From positions 78,483 through 142,482 of the forward strand of contig KE159564.1 of NCBI GenBank assembly GCA_000403215.2: a DNA stretch of 64,000 nt, in the 5' to 3' direction. Source of the stretch: Lachnospiraceae bacterium A4. Lineage in GTDB: Bacteria > Bacillota > Clostridia > Lachnospirales > Lachnospiraceae. Positions 1-9,054 of the stretch are shown one piece after another (within the stretch, counting starts at the first letter, position 1; the number at the start of each line of letters is the position of its first letter). The notes beneath the pieces are model-generated. The model was given only the letters and a program-made list of their open reading frames with translations, ran no database searches and was not told where the DNA came from. The position numbers were made by a program, and so were the translations under genes.

Positions 1-54
1 TTTTGCAATACGACTGTATCTTTGGCAAAAAATAAACCGGAGGACGAAGCTACC

Positions 55-2637
55 ATGAATTTCATGAAATTAAAGAAAACGGACCCTTTATATCTGCTCT
101 CATTTTTACTGCCAACCCTGATTATGCTGGTCATCTTTGTGATTCAAAAGATATATCCCTTTGGCGACCGCTCTTTTCTCCACATTGATATGTATCACCA
201 GTATTTTCCATTTCTGGTGGAATTTTATCATAAATTAAAAGGCGGCGAGAGCCTTTTCCACTCGTGGCACACTGGCATCGGCTCGAACTTTATCGCGCTC
301 TATGCCTACTACCTTGCAAGCCCTTTTAACTGGCTGTGTGTCCTGATTCCTGAGCAGTTTCTGATGGAATTTTTGTCCTATATGGTCGTTTTAAAGATTG
401 GCTTGTGCGGGCTGACCTTCACTTATTATATTCGGAAGCATTTTCACACCGACTCATGGTCCGTCTTGTGCTTTGCCCTCTTTTATGCGCTGTCCGGTTT
501 TATGGCAGCCTACAACTGGGACGTGATGTGGCTCGATGTCGTTGTCCTTGCACCGCTCATTCTCCTCGGCGTAGAACGGCTTGTCAACGAGGGAAAATGT
601 TATCTATACTGTATTACGCTGGGCTTATCCATTCTGTCCAACTACTACCTCTCGATTATGCTGTGTATTTTTCTGGTACTCTATTTTATCGTACTGTTAA
701 TCGCACGCAATCCGTCGGAGGAAACAAGCTCTGCCCCGCTCGCCTTTCCCAGACTAGAGCGCATCAAAAACTTTTATGGCAAAGCCATCATCCGTTTCAG
801 TGTCTATTCCCTGCTCGCAGGCGGCATGGCGGCAGTTTTGCTTCTGCCGACACTCTCCGCACTGCACTTTACAGAGTTTAGCGACATCAACTTTCCGTCA
901 AAGATGAAAACATACTTTCCAGTGATTGACATGGTTGCCAGACACTGTTTTAATGTGACGGTGGAAACCGGACTAGACCACTGGCCCAATATCTATTGCG
1001 GTGTGCTCGTCTTTGTGCTGCTGCCGCTGTATGCCCTGCAAAAGAAAATCCCGCTGCGGGAGAAAGCACCCAAATTATTTCTGCTTGGTTTTATATTAAT
1101 CAGCTACTCAACCAATACGCTGAATTTTATATGGCATGGACTCAATTATCCTGACTCGCTGCCAGCCAGACAGTCCTTTTTGTACTGCCTGCTGCTATTA
1201 ACGCTCTGTTTTGAGGCATATTCTTATATCCGCGAATACACCAAAAAAGAGCTTACCACAGTCTTTACAGGCGTTTTATTTTTTATCGTGTTATGCGAGA
1301 AAATTGTGACGGACGATTCCTTCACAGGTGTATGCTTCTTGTTTACAGGGGTTTTTCTGCTGATTTATGCAGTGCTGATCTACTATTTTAGAAACCACGG
1401 AAATCTTGCCAGAATGTTGTGCGTCTGCGCAGTGCTTGTCACCGTCACAGAGGCTGGTGTAAACACTTATCTCACCAGTGTTCCCACGGTTTCAAGAACC
1501 ACGTATCTGTCCAACTACGACTCTTATCAGATACTGACAGACAGGACTGTGCAGAAGGAGGACGGCGACTTCTTCCGATTTGAAAAGTTTGCGCGCAGAA
1601 CACAAAACGATGCGATGCTGATTGGTTTTCAGGGCGGTTCGTACTTTTCTTCCACGCTGAACTCTCTCGTCTCTGATTTTTATGAAACTTATGGTATGAA
1701 GGGCAGCCGTGTCAATTATTGTTACGACGGCGCCACGCCCGTTACCGCTGCGCTGCTTGCCAACCGCTATATGTTATACACACTGGACAGAGGGTATGAT
1801 AACCTGTTTACACTCGCGGATACTGAGGGAAAATTGTATCTGTACAAGAACAACTATTCGCTGCCGCTGGGTTACATGATTACCTCACCCAACGCGCGTT
1901 TTGATGATGCCCAGAATGTAGCAGAGAATATTCATGAGGATGAGGATACACAAGACAAAAATTTAAATCCGATAGAACGCCAGATCAGACTTGTTCACCG
2001 TCTGGGGATTGACGGCGATGTATTTCTCAATGTTCTGGTTAATTCCTACGGCGCACAGGCAGAGCTCTATATAGAGGAGGATGCGCATTACTATGCCTAC
2101 ACCTCCAACACAAAGATTGATACGATTAAAATGACTTATGAGGAGGAATCCAAAAGCTTTAGCCAGATCAAGAAAAAATATATCCTTGACCTCGGCTATC
2201 ACAAAGCCGGTGAGACACTCTCCCTAAAATCTGAGAACGGCAAAGATCTGAATCTGACTGCCTACAAGGTCAATGAGCCAGTACTTGGCGATTTTATCAG
2301 CCAGTTAAGCCGCCAGACAATGACTGTTGACAGTTATGACGAAACGTCCTTAAATGGCCAGATTGATGTCACCTCGCCCGGCCAGCTGGTTTTATCCATT
2401 CCCTATGACCCCGGCTGGACTTTATACGTGGACGGCGCAAAGACAGAGATGGATTTATTTGAGGATACCTTTATCAGCATTGAATTGGAAGAGGGCACTC
2501 ACACGATTGCGCTGCGCTATTTTCCTAAGGGATTTATTCCCGGCGTGCTTGTCTCGGTTGTGTGTATCCTGTTATTTGCCGGTTTGTGGCTGGTATCACG
2601 CGCCTTTATGCGCTCTCCAGCATCAACAAAACAGTAA
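55..2637 (+). CDS. yfhO: YfhO-family multi-pass membrane glycosyltransferase-like protein
   Basis: Predicted 860-residue polytopic membrane protein. The first transmembrane helix follows residue 10, then comes the family motif DMYHQYFPF near residue 47, and about a dozen hydrophobic helices continue to roughly residue 470. A long soluble extracellular-type segment follows, ending in a beta-rich domain (GWTLYVDG and GTHTIALRYFPKGF) and one last helix at the C-terminus. Bacillus YfhO is a GT-C fold protein implicated in glycosylating lipoteichoic acid; transfer of that role to this protein is inference. The ATG at 55 is chosen over an upstream TTG at 22 because CGGAGGA at 37-43 sits at good spacing before it. 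The end overlaps the convergent sensor kinase gene by 32 bases. Confidence 0.85.
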   Translation: MNFMKLKKTDPLYLLSFLLPTLIMLVIFVIQKIYPFGDRSFLHIDMYHQYFPFLVEFYHKLKGGESLFHSWHTGIGSNFIALYAYYLASPFNWLCVLIPEQFLMEFLSYMVVLKIGLCGLTFTYYIRKHFHTDSWSVLCFALFYALSGFMAAYNWDVMWLDVVVLAPLILLGVERLVNEGKCYLYCITLGLSILSNYYLSIMLCIFLVLYFIVLLIARNPSEETSSAPLAFPRLERIKNFYGKAIIRFSVYSLLAGGMAAVLLLPTLSALHFTEFSDINFPSKMKTYFPVIDMVARHCFNVTVETGLDHWPNIYCGVLVFVLLPLYALQKKIPLREKAPKLFLLGFILISYSTNTLNFIWHGLNYPDSLPARQSFLYCLLLLTLCFEAYSYIREYTKKELTTVFTGVLFFIVLCEKIVTDDSFTGVCFLFTGVFLLIYAVLIYYFRNHGNLARMLCVCAVLVTVTEAGVNTYLTSVPTVSRTTYLSNYDSYQILTDRTVQKEDGDFFRFEKFARRTQNDAMLIGFQGGSYFSSTLNSLVSDFYETYGMKGSRVNYCYDGATPVTAALLANRYMLYTLDRGYDNLFTLADTEGKLYLYKNNYSLPLGYMITSPNARFDDAQNVAENIHEDEDTQDKNLNPIERQIRLVHRLGIDGDVFLNVLVNSYGAQAELYIEEDAHYYAYTSNTKIDTIKMTYEEESKSFSQIKKKYILDLGYHKAGETLSLKSENGKDLNLTAYKVNEPVLGDFISQLSRQTMTVDSYDETSLNGQIDVTSPGQLVLSIPYDPGWTLYVDGAKTEMDLFEDTFISIELEEGTHTIALRYFPKGFIPGVLVSVVCILLFAGLWLVSRAFMRSPASTKQ

Positions 2638-3964
2638 GGCAAAACTCGTCTTTACTGATTGTAATATCAAGATCTCCAGCGTACTTTCCCGCCACCCTGC
2701 GGATATTGGACAGTCCGTAACCATGACCGTCCTCTCTCTGCTTGGAGGTGGCTGGAAGCCCGCTTTCTGTATCCCATTTTAGACTTTCTGCAAAATCATT
2801 TTTGACTTCTATTATGTATGCGTTATTTTTGCGGTACGCGCGGATATCCACATACTGTACGGCGTACTCCACTGCGTTTTGAAGCGCATTATTTAAGATA
2901 ATGCTCACATCAAATGCATTGACTGTGGTTCCTGACGGATACTGAAATGCAGAATGAAATTCAAGGTTTCTGTTCTGCGCCTCATTTTTTTGCTCTTGTA
3001 AAATCACATCAGTAACAGGATTTCCAGTCCTTAGCTCTCCTGCCGCTTCCGAAAAAGCCGCAGACAGCTCCGCGCTGTACGCCTTTGCCTCCGCCTCCTT
3101 GTTTCCCGCATAAAGCCTCTCCAGCGTGAGCAGGTGGTTTGCCATGTCATGCTTTATGCTGCGGATATCCTGATATAAATATTCCACCTGACGGATATGC
3201 TGCTGTATGCTGCCCATCTGCGCTGCGAGAAGTTCATTTTGCAGCTTCTCCCGCTGATTTGCCCAAATACTTTGGTACAGCATCACAACAACCACGACTG
3301 CCGCAACGGATACTGCATAGTACAAAAGCGCCAGCACCTCATAGGACTCTATGCTTTTTCCAGCCGCCCGAATATAGAAATCACGGTAATAGCGCAAAAT
3401 CTCAAATCCTGCCATTCCAGTGACTGAAGGCACGCAGAGCATCAGCAGCTCTCTTTTGCTCATCTTTGCCTGCTTGTAGGTATATGCCTTGATGATACAT
3501 ATGTTCGATATTGCTGTCAGGACGCTTTTTGCCGCAAGATGAATGCAAAGCATACTCACATACAAAGCAAGCCACAAGTCCAAATGCGCCGCCATGAACT
3601 TTGTCTGCTCTGCATAACGATATATATTATCGTACAAAATCTCTGCCATCTCAAAGACAAACCAGTGCAGGGAGAAAAAAGTGACAGTAAGAAACACTTT
3701 TTGCGCATAGTTTTGCCTGTCAATCCAGCACAGGACACAGAACCCGGCAGAAAATGCAATGCCATTGATCAAGTAATAATCCATACGAACTGCAAAAATA
3801 TAAAATACAAGCATGACCCCAAAATATACTGCGCTAACGCAGTATACACCCCTCTTATTTTGCAGAAACGGCTTTGTAAGCCCGGCATAAAAAAATCCCG
3901 TAACTGCCATCTCAGCAATTGCCGCCAGATGGGACATGATTGTCCACTGCAATTCATTGTACAT
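2606..3964 (-). CDS. GHKL sensor histidine kinase (AgrC/LytS-like topology)
   Basis: About 452 residues. Six to seven hydrophobic segments occupy residues 1-235, followed by a short coiled linker, a phosphoacceptor region IRSIKHDMANH with His near residue 272, an N-box NNALQNAVEYA near 358, and a G-box GHGYGLSNIRR near 410. This is the GHKL ATPase arrangement of peptide-sensing kinases such as AgrC or BlpH. It autophosphorylates and should phosphorylate the LytTR regulator encoded directly upstream, with which it overlaps by 11 bases. No signal peptide gene of AgrD type was seen nearby, so the input is unknown. I start it at the ATG at 3964 (AAAGGAA upstream) rather than at the longer frame opening at 4078, which lies inside the regulator gene. 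Confidence 0.9.
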   Translation of the reverse strand: MYNELQWTIMSHLAAIAEMAVTGFFYAGLTKPFLQNKRGVYCVSAVYFGVMLVFYIFAVRMDYYLINGIAFSAGFCVLCWIDRQNYAQKVFLTVTFFSLHWFVFEMAEILYDNIYRYAEQTKFMAAHLDLWLALYVSMLCIHLAAKSVLTAISNICIIKAYTYKQAKMSKRELLMLCVPSVTGMAGFEILRYYRDFYIRAAGKSIESYEVLALLYYAVSVAAVVVVVMLYQSIWANQREKLQNELLAAQMGSIQQHIRQVEYLYQDIRSIKHDMANHLLTLERLYAGNKEAEAKAYSAELSAAFSEAAGELRTGNPVTDVILQEQKNEAQNRNLEFHSAFQYPSGTTVNAFDVSIILNNALQNAVEYAVQYVDIRAYRKNNAYIIEVKNDFAESLKWDTESGLPATSKQREDGHGYGLSNIRRVAGKYAGDLDITISKDEFCLTVLLMLESA

Positions 3965-4667
3965 CTTCTTCCGTTCCTTTCCTGCGGATATAGCGCAGAT
4001 AGCATTTGACGAAATCCTGATAATTCTGTTTTGCCATGAGCGCCTGTCCTTTTGACAGATAAATTGTTGTGGCATCATATTTTCGAATATAGTTCATATT
4101 CACCAGATATGCCCTGTGCGGCCGGTAGAAGTCCTCCCCTGCTTTCTTCTCGAGTTCTTTCATTTTTCCATAGTATTCTATTTTCTCCTGTATGGTATGG
4201 AGAATGATTTTGCGGTCGAACACCTCGGCATAGATAATTTCCTGAGGATTGACTGTGATATGCTCGCCGCCTTTGGTAATGACAAGACTTGCGGCGGCGT
4301 TCACACTTTTTTCTAACCGGCGGTTTACGGCAGTTTGCAGCACACTGGCAAACTTGTCATCATCAAAGGGTTTTACCAGATAATGAAATGCCTCCACGTC
4401 AAATGCCTGAAACACATACTCCTCCAGCGCCGTCACAAAAATGATGGCTGCCTGCCTGTTTTTGGCGCGAAATTCCCTAGCGGTCTGCATTCCGTCCTTG
4501 CCCGGCATCTGAATGTCCAGCAGCAGAATATCTGTCGGTGTATCCGCCGCCAGCAGCTCCTCCCCTGATGGATACAGCGCCAGCTCTGCTGAGGGAAACA
4601 AGCTTCGTATCTTATCCGCCAACAGTTCGCGGACATTTTTTTCATCATCACATACTGCAATACGCAT
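3954..4667 (-). CDS. LytTR-family response regulator
   Basis: 237 residues. Receiver domain at 1-120 has the acidic pair CDDE (7-8), phosphoacceptor Asp at about 51 in LLLDIQMPGKDG, and Lys in YLVKPFDD. A LytTR DNA-binding domain fills residues 135-230 (motifs GGEHITVNPQEIIYAEV, FYRPHRAYLVNMNYI). It is transcribed before the overlapping GHKL kinase and is the natural partner. Regulators of this class bind paired direct repeats in promoters of export, bacteriocin or surface genes. The adjacent MATE and YfhO genes are possible targets, but that is inference from position only. Confidence 0.93.
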   Translation of the reverse strand: MRIAVCDDEKNVRELLADKIRSLFPSAELALYPSGEELLAADTPTDILLLDIQMPGKDGMQTAREFRAKNRQAAIIFVTALEEYVFQAFDVEAFHYLVKPFDDDKFASVLQTAVNRRLEKSVNAAASLVITKGGEHITVNPQEIIYAEVFDRKIILHTIQEKIEYYGKMKELEKKAGEDFYRPHRAYLVNMNYIRKYDATTIYLSKGQALMAKQNYQDFVKCYLRYIRRKGTEEDVQ

Positions 4668-4717
4668 TGTTTCACTTCCTTCGTAATGTCAGACTTTCAT
4701 AATACAATCCGTTCCTG

Positions 4718-5167
4718 TCAATAATCCTGCATATGCCGGTAGTTCCCTAACTTCATGCTGTCAAACTCATCCATGTCTCGCGCACAGGAAACACCTAATT
4801 CTTTTAACAATTCATTAATTGTCCCCTCGCCGCTGCGCGGTTTGATCAGGATTTTTCCATTTTCGTAGAGTATGCCGCCCTGTGTCCCAACGCCGCCAAA
4901 ATAATCAGTCTCTATGTAGGCAAGTCTTGTGTGTAACGAAAATTCCTGCAAAAGCTGTTCTGCGATGGTCGAAAAATAACACAGCTCTGGGCAGCAGAAA
5001 TCATCAGAGATATGATTTAATTCTTCTATGCTTTCTATCAATGTGTCTGTCAGAAACACCATCGCAAACTCCTGCGGCAGTTCAATCACGGACGCATAAA
5101 TCCATGTGTCCGCTAATTTTTGAATGGTGTCCTGTCTGCCAATGATGGCGCTGATGTTGTGTCCCAT
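4718..5167 (-). CDS. Conserved hypothetical protein, 149 aa
   Basis: I do not recognise this family. The product is soluble and acidic, starts GHNISAIIG, has a central run rich in Leu/Glu (FSTIAEQLLQEFSL) and a glycine-rich stretch YFGGVGTQGGILYENGK near residue 95. No membrane segment or signal peptide is visible. The start at 5167 has an excellent AAAGGGGGAAGG ribosome binding site. It begins only 29 bases after the MATE gene stops and is likely co-transcribed with it; the next gene downstream is the LytTR regulator. The small, single-domain, alpha/beta look with no catalytic signature would also suit an immunity or adaptor protein, but nothing visible proves this. Confidence 0.6.
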   Translation of the reverse strand: MGHNISAIIGRQDTIQKLADTWIYASVIELPQEFAMVFLTDTLIESIEELNHISDDFCCPELCYFSTIAEQLLQEFSLHTRLAYIETDYFGGVGTQGGILYENGKILIKPRSGEGTINELLKELGVSCARDMDEFDSMKLGNYRHMQDY

Positions 5168-5196
5168 GGTACCTTCCCCCTTTATATTTAAGACAA

Positions 5197-6531
5197 TTAG
5201 CTCTTTTTACGCCTGCGTCCGTGCACATAAAAACATACCCCCGCCGCGTCCGCAAGCATCCACCCTATCGGCACTGACAGCCAGATGCCTGTCACACCGA
5301 CGGTTTCAATCGACGACAATAGATATGCGAGCAGCACGCGCATTCCAAGAGACACCACTGTGAGAATCACAGAGATGCCGGGCTTGCTGACTGCGCGAAA
5401 ATACCCATAAAACAAAAATAATAGTCCAATGCCAAAGTAAAAAGATGCCTCGATGCGCAGATAGCCCACGCCGACAAGCACCGCGTCTGCACTGCTCTCA
5501 TCGAGAAACAGCGACATGAGCGGCTTCGCAAAGCCAACTACCAACACAGAAATCACTGCGCAAAACACAAATGCACTAAGTACCGCGTCCCGCATTCCCC
5601 TGCGGATTCGCTCACTTTTCCCTGCACCATAGTTCTGCGCCACATACGTTGAGAACGCATTGCCAAAGTCCTGCACTGGCGAATAGGCAAAAGAGTCAAT
5701 CTTGACGGCCGCTGCAAACGCTGCCATCACTACAGGACCAAAACTATTGACCAGCCCTTGTACCATCAAAATGCCAAAATTCATGACAGACTGCTGCAAA
5801 CATGTCAGCGAGGACAGTCCAAGCAGTTCTTTTAGAATATTGGGGTTCCAGTGCCGGTTTGCTTTTTTGATCTGTACTTCGGGATATTTTTTGATACAAT
5901 ATATCAAAATGCCCACGCCCGCAGTATACTGTGAGATGACCGTCGCTGCCGCTGCTCCGCCAACGCCCCACATCAGCACCCTGATAAAAAATAAATCAAG
6001 AAAGATATTTAACACCGCAGAAACACCTAGAAAGCATAAAGGTATCAGCGAATTTCCGAGCGCACGCATAAAATTTGCTGCAAAATTATACAGAAATGTC
6101 GCCGCAATCCCCGCAAAAATCCACAAAAGATATTCCTTCATATAGGGAACCACTTCAGCGGGCACGCGAAGAAACGCCAGAATCCCATACATTCCTGCAT
6201 AGACAAAAACGTTCAATGCCACAGTGACAGCGCCGATCATCAAAACTGCCATATAGATACCCTGCTGGAGTCTGTCATGGTCACGCCTGCCAAACTGCAT
6301 CGAAAAAAAGGCACTGCTGCCCATGCACAGCCCTAAGATAATGGAGGTCACAAAAACCATCAGCGTGTAGGACGAGCCCACTGCTGCCAGCGCATTTTTG
6401 CCAAGATACCGCCCGACAATCAATGTATCCACCACGTTGTATAACTGTTGAAGCACATTGCCCACCATAATAGGAAAGGAGAACTTCAGCAGGTTTTTCA
6501 GAATATTTCCTTGCGTCAAATCATAGTTCAT
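5197..6531 (-). CDS. MATE-family multidrug/organic cation antiporter
   Basis: About 444 residues with twelve predicted transmembrane helices in two homologous halves, opening with the family-typical MNYDLTQGNILKNLLKFSFP and PIMVGNVLQQLYNVVDTLIVGRYLG. The second half contains NYGAGKSERIRRGM, the conserved mid-protein loop. Such proteins export drugs or metabolites using Na+ or H+ gradients; the substrate here cannot be told. I start at the ATG at 6531 (GGGGG just upstream) instead of the longer frame at 6564, which would add an atypical Cys-rich leader lying partly in a terminator hairpin. The 149-aa gene follows closely and probably shares the transcript. Confidence 0.9.
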   Translation of the reverse strand: MNYDLTQGNILKNLLKFSFPIMVGNVLQQLYNVVDTLIVGRYLGKNALAAVGSSYTLMVFVTSIILGLCMGSSAFFSMQFGRRDHDRLQQGIYMAVLMIGAVTVALNVFVYAGMYGILAFLRVPAEVVPYMKEYLLWIFAGIAATFLYNFAANFMRALGNSLIPLCFLGVSAVLNIFLDLFFIRVLMWGVGGAAAATVISQYTAGVGILIYCIKKYPEVQIKKANRHWNPNILKELLGLSSLTCLQQSVMNFGILMVQGLVNSFGPVVMAAFAAAVKIDSFAYSPVQDFGNAFSTYVAQNYGAGKSERIRRGMRDAVLSAFVFCAVISVLVVGFAKPLMSLFLDESSADAVLVGVGYLRIEASFYFGIGLLFLFYGYFRAVSKPGISVILTVVSLGMRVLLAYLLSSIETVGVTGIWLSVPIGWMLADAAGVCFYVHGRRRKKS

Positions 6532-6550
6532 AAAACCCCCACAACAAAAA

Positions 6551-6572
6551 TCCTCCAACCGCAATTGGAGGA
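6551..6572 (-). terminator. Hairpin terminator after the HPr-like gene, in the MATE leader
   Basis: Perfect 8-bp stem TCCTCCAA/TTGGAGGA with a 6-base loop. On the minus strand it is followed by TTTTTGTT, as in an intrinsic terminator. It lies 58 bases after the HPr-like gene and 20 bases before the MATE start, so it can end the first transcript or attenuate the second. The right arm contains GGAGGA, an SD-like sequence. The plus-strand side is also T-rich (CTTTGTTTTTTC). Confidence 0.6.
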
Positions 6573-6630
6573 CTTTGTTTTTTCTATTGTACTTGCTCGT
6601 ATTTTTTGTTTTAGATCTCCCTCTTTATTT

Positions 6631-6858
6631 TTAAATACAGAACCTGCCGATTTTTTCTAACAGCTCCTCTGCATGGTCTGCGTGGATATCCATTCGCATC
6701 ATACGGCGGAATCCCTTACTCAGCATCCCAAGAACAGATTTTGCATTAATTACAGAGTTATCCACAGCAATATCAACATCATACGAGCACTGCTCTACAT
6801 GGTTGACAAACTCCATAACTTCATCAATGTCTGTTAAAAATATGTTTTTGCTTATCAT
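6631..6858 (-). CDS. HPr-like protein lacking the phosphotransfer histidine
   Basis: 75 residues. The second half aligns by eye with PTS phosphocarrier HPr: VDNSVINAKSVLGMLSKG corresponds to the segment around regulatory Ser46, and IHADHAEELLEKIGRF to the last helix. The N-terminal active-site loop GLHARPA is absent; the matching region reads TDIDEVMEFVNHVEQ. It therefore cannot carry phosphate on His15 in the usual way. Loss of His15 with retention of the Ser46 region is reminiscent of Crh-type regulatory paralogues; a regulatory role is inference. A GAGGAGGTGAATC ribosome binding site precedes the start, and the gene is monocistronic between a divergent AraC gene and a terminator. Confidence 0.65.
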   Translation of the reverse strand: MISKNIFLTDIDEVMEFVNHVEQCSYDVDIAVDNSVINAKSVLGMLSKGFRRMMRMDIHADHAEELLEKIGRFCI

Positions 6859-6992
6859 ACTAGATTCACCTCCTCTATTATTTCAGATTTGAATTTAATC
6901 CACGTGAAATAGAATACATGTTTACAGCGCAAGAAACAATTACCAAATCCATCACAAACTGACTTTTTGCACTTTTTTATTTTGAAAACTGG

Positions 6993-7021
6993 TTGACAGA
7001 CAGGTTTGCAGCCGCTAAACT
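6993..7021 (+). promoter_or_regulatory. Sigma-A type promoter of the AraC gene
   Basis: TTGACA at 6993-6998 and TAAACT at 7016-7021, separated by 17 bases, about 48 bases before the start codon of the AraC gene. The match to the vegetative consensus is good at -35 and fair at -10. Confidence 0.6.
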
Positions 7022-7068
7022 AGGACTTACATCTATTGTTTGAAGTATCAGATTATGGAGGTATCTTT

Positions 7069-7866
7069 ATGATTATTGTAAGTAATTGTGGCTTTGATTC
7101 CAGACATCGTGCAGGATTTGATATACGGCGTCCAAATGGAAATGGTTTTTATACACTAATGTTTATTAAGACCGAGGCTTTTTTTGAAATTGACGGCAAA
7201 CTCATCAATACGCCGCCTAACACCGCAGTCTTGTATGATAAAACTGCCTATGTACACTACGGCTGCCGCACACAAACCTACAGTGATGACTGGGTACGGT
7301 TCGATTTTTCAGAGGAGGAAAATCTGGTGGAAAAATTATCTCTCCCGCTAAACCAGCCATTTTCTCTGACAGATACCACCTTGCTGACAGAATACATCAA
7401 AATCATTGTCTCCAAAAACTTTTCCACTCACCTGTACAAGGAACAGCTCATTGATGCCCTCATGCACGCCCTCCTGTACTCGCTCGCCGGGCAGATTCAT
7501 GCCAGCGGGGACGAACGGCGAAAAAATAAATATTTTCTGCTGTTAAGCCAAATACGAATGAACATCCGAAATGCGCCGCACAAAAAATGGGACGTTGCTT
7601 CGATTGCCCGGGAAGCCAATCTCAGTCCGACCCATTTTCAGCGTCTCTATAAAAGTTTCTTTGACACGACCTGTATACAGGATATCATTCAGTCCCGCAT
7701 CCAGAATGCGCAGTTCTATCTACAGACCACAGACATGACGATTCAGGCGCTGGCTGTCTTTTGCGGATACGACAACGAACTGCATTTCATGCGCCAGTTC
7801 AAAAAATATACTGGAATGACCCCGAGTGAATACCGCAAGCTGCACTTAACAGACCACCTTTACTGA
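7069..7866 (+). CDS. AraC-family transcriptional regulator
   Basis: About 265 residues. Residues 1-150 form a cupin-like sensor region (SNCGFDSRHRAGFDIRRPNG, then a DDWVRFDF segment). Residues 165-262 carry the double helix-turn-helix of the AraC family: WDVASIAREANLSPTHFQRLYKSFF, then MTIQALAVFCGYDNELHFMRQFKKYTGMTPSEYRK. Related proteins activate sugar utilisation genes in response to a small ligand. The start at 7069 is chosen because GGAGG at 7057-7061 sits 7 bases upstream. The 3' end overlaps the stop of the convergent BMP lipoprotein gene by 7 bases, so the two transcripts are antisense at their ends. Confidence 0.92.
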   Translation: MIIVSNCGFDSRHRAGFDIRRPNGNGFYTLMFIKTEAFFEIDGKLINTPPNTAVLYDKTAYVHYGCRTQTYSDDWVRFDFSEEENLVEKLSLPLNQPFSLTDTTLLTEYIKIIVSKNFSTHLYKEQLIDALMHALLYSLAGQIHASGDERRKNKYFLLLSQIRMNIRNAPHKKWDVASIAREANLSPTHFQRLYKSFFDTTCIQDIIQSRIQNAQFYLQTTDMTIQALAVFCGYDNELHFMRQFKKYTGMTPSEYRKLHLTDHLY

Positions 7867-9020
7867 ATACTCCCGTGATCTGTTACATGGACGGTTGTCG
7901 CCGGCATTGCAGAGATTTCATCAGAAACCGTAATTCTGCCTGTGTACAGTTCTTTTACCAGCGCGCGGTAATCCTTCTCCTTAAAACCACCCGTCCACTG
8001 CGTCGTGCGGATTGGAAGCTGCACATAATTTTCGTCTGCATTATCAGTCACAATGCCCAAATTCTCAATTTTTCCTGCAAACTGTGCCCAGTTGCCGTCC
8101 CTGATGCCTGTAAGTACCCTGTTGATGGTTGAGGAAAGCCCCTTCATTGCAGAAGTGACTGTGATTCCCTGTCCATAGGCACCATCAATCACTGGCTGCT
8201 GGTCAGAATCCACGCCAATCACTTTTCCACCTGCTCTTGCCGCCGCCTCTGCCGCGGAGGTATAGATTTTGCCGCCGCACGCAAACACCACCTCCACGCC
8301 CATTGTCTGATACCATGTATCCATCGTATCGGTGATGTTCTCGTCTCCATAGAACTGTCCGCCGTACAGATACTCTACCTCCACGCACTCCGCTATTCCA
8401 AGCTGCACCGCTGCGTCGTCAATTCCCTGCAGATACCCATATCCGTAGCGCTTGACCGCCGGCACAGACATGCCGCCGAGGAATCCCAGATGCCTGTAAC
8501 CAGACTTCACAGCCGCATATCCTGCCATATATCCTGAAATCTCCTCCTGATACGTACAGCAATAAACATTTGCTTCGTGAACGCCCTCTTTCCCGCCTTT
8601 GTCAATGATATCCTCCGCGCTGACATCCAGTGCTACAAACTTGATTTCGGGATACCGCTCTGGCTGCGTGACAATTGCCGATGCAAACACATATCCCGGC
8701 AATATGATAATATTCGCGCCTTCCGCCGCTGCCTGATCAATACTTGCATTTCTCGCCTCATCTGAATCCTGCTCTGGCATATAATACGCAAACGGAATAT
8801 CATTGATATCCGCCCAATTGCTGCACACCTCATACGCTGTCTGGTTAAAGCCATGATCTGTGATATTGCCGGCATCTGTGATCATCGCAATATGCATACC
8901 GGACGCAGTATTGGTATTGACATGTCTCTCCGTACCGCATGCCGCCAAAGCGGTTACAAATATAACTGCCGCCGCCCACAGCAGCAGCCTCCTCCTGACA
9001 AACTGACTTTTTCTTCTCAT
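7860..9020 (-). CDS. BMP/PnrA-family substrate-binding lipoprotein
   Basis: About 386 residues. A basic N-terminus and hydrophobic stretch end in the lipobox LAAC, giving a membrane-anchored extracellular lipoprotein. The mature part follows the basic membrane protein family: IAMITDAGNITDHGFNQTAYE near the start, DQAAAEGANIIILPGYVFASAI, and KVIGVDSDQQPVI. Characterised members (PnrA/TmpC, RnsB) bind purine nucleosides for ABC import. No permease or ATPase gene lies next to it, so it is an orphan receptor here. It sits just downstream of purA, which fits a purine link. Start at 9020 is supported by AAAGGAAG; the frame upstream to 9083 runs through a hairpin. Confidence 0.85.
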   Translation of the reverse strand: MRRKSQFVRRRLLLWAAAVIFVTALAACGTERHVNTNTASGMHIAMITDAGNITDHGFNQTAYEVCSNWADINDIPFAYYMPEQDSDEARNASIDQAAAEGANIIILPGYVFASAIVTQPERYPEIKFVALDVSAEDIIDKGGKEGVHEANVYCCTYQEEISGYMAGYAAVKSGYRHLGFLGGMSVPAVKRYGYGYLQGIDDAAVQLGIAECVEVEYLYGGQFYGDENITDTMDTWYQTMGVEVVFACGGKIYTSAAEAAARAGGKVIGVDSDQQPVIDGAYGQGITVTSAMKGLSSTINRVLTGIRDGNWAQFAGKIENLGIVTDNADENYVQLPIRTTQWTGGFKEKDYRALVKELYTGRITVSDEISAMPATTVHVTDHGSIQ

Positions 9021-9054
9021 TCTATTTCTTCCTTTGTCCGCAAACAAATTTTGC

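Noticed and set aside
2606..4667. An agr-type quorum-sensing locus
   Set aside because: Kinase and regulator fit by topology, but there is no AgrB-like protease or AgrD-like peptide gene in the window.
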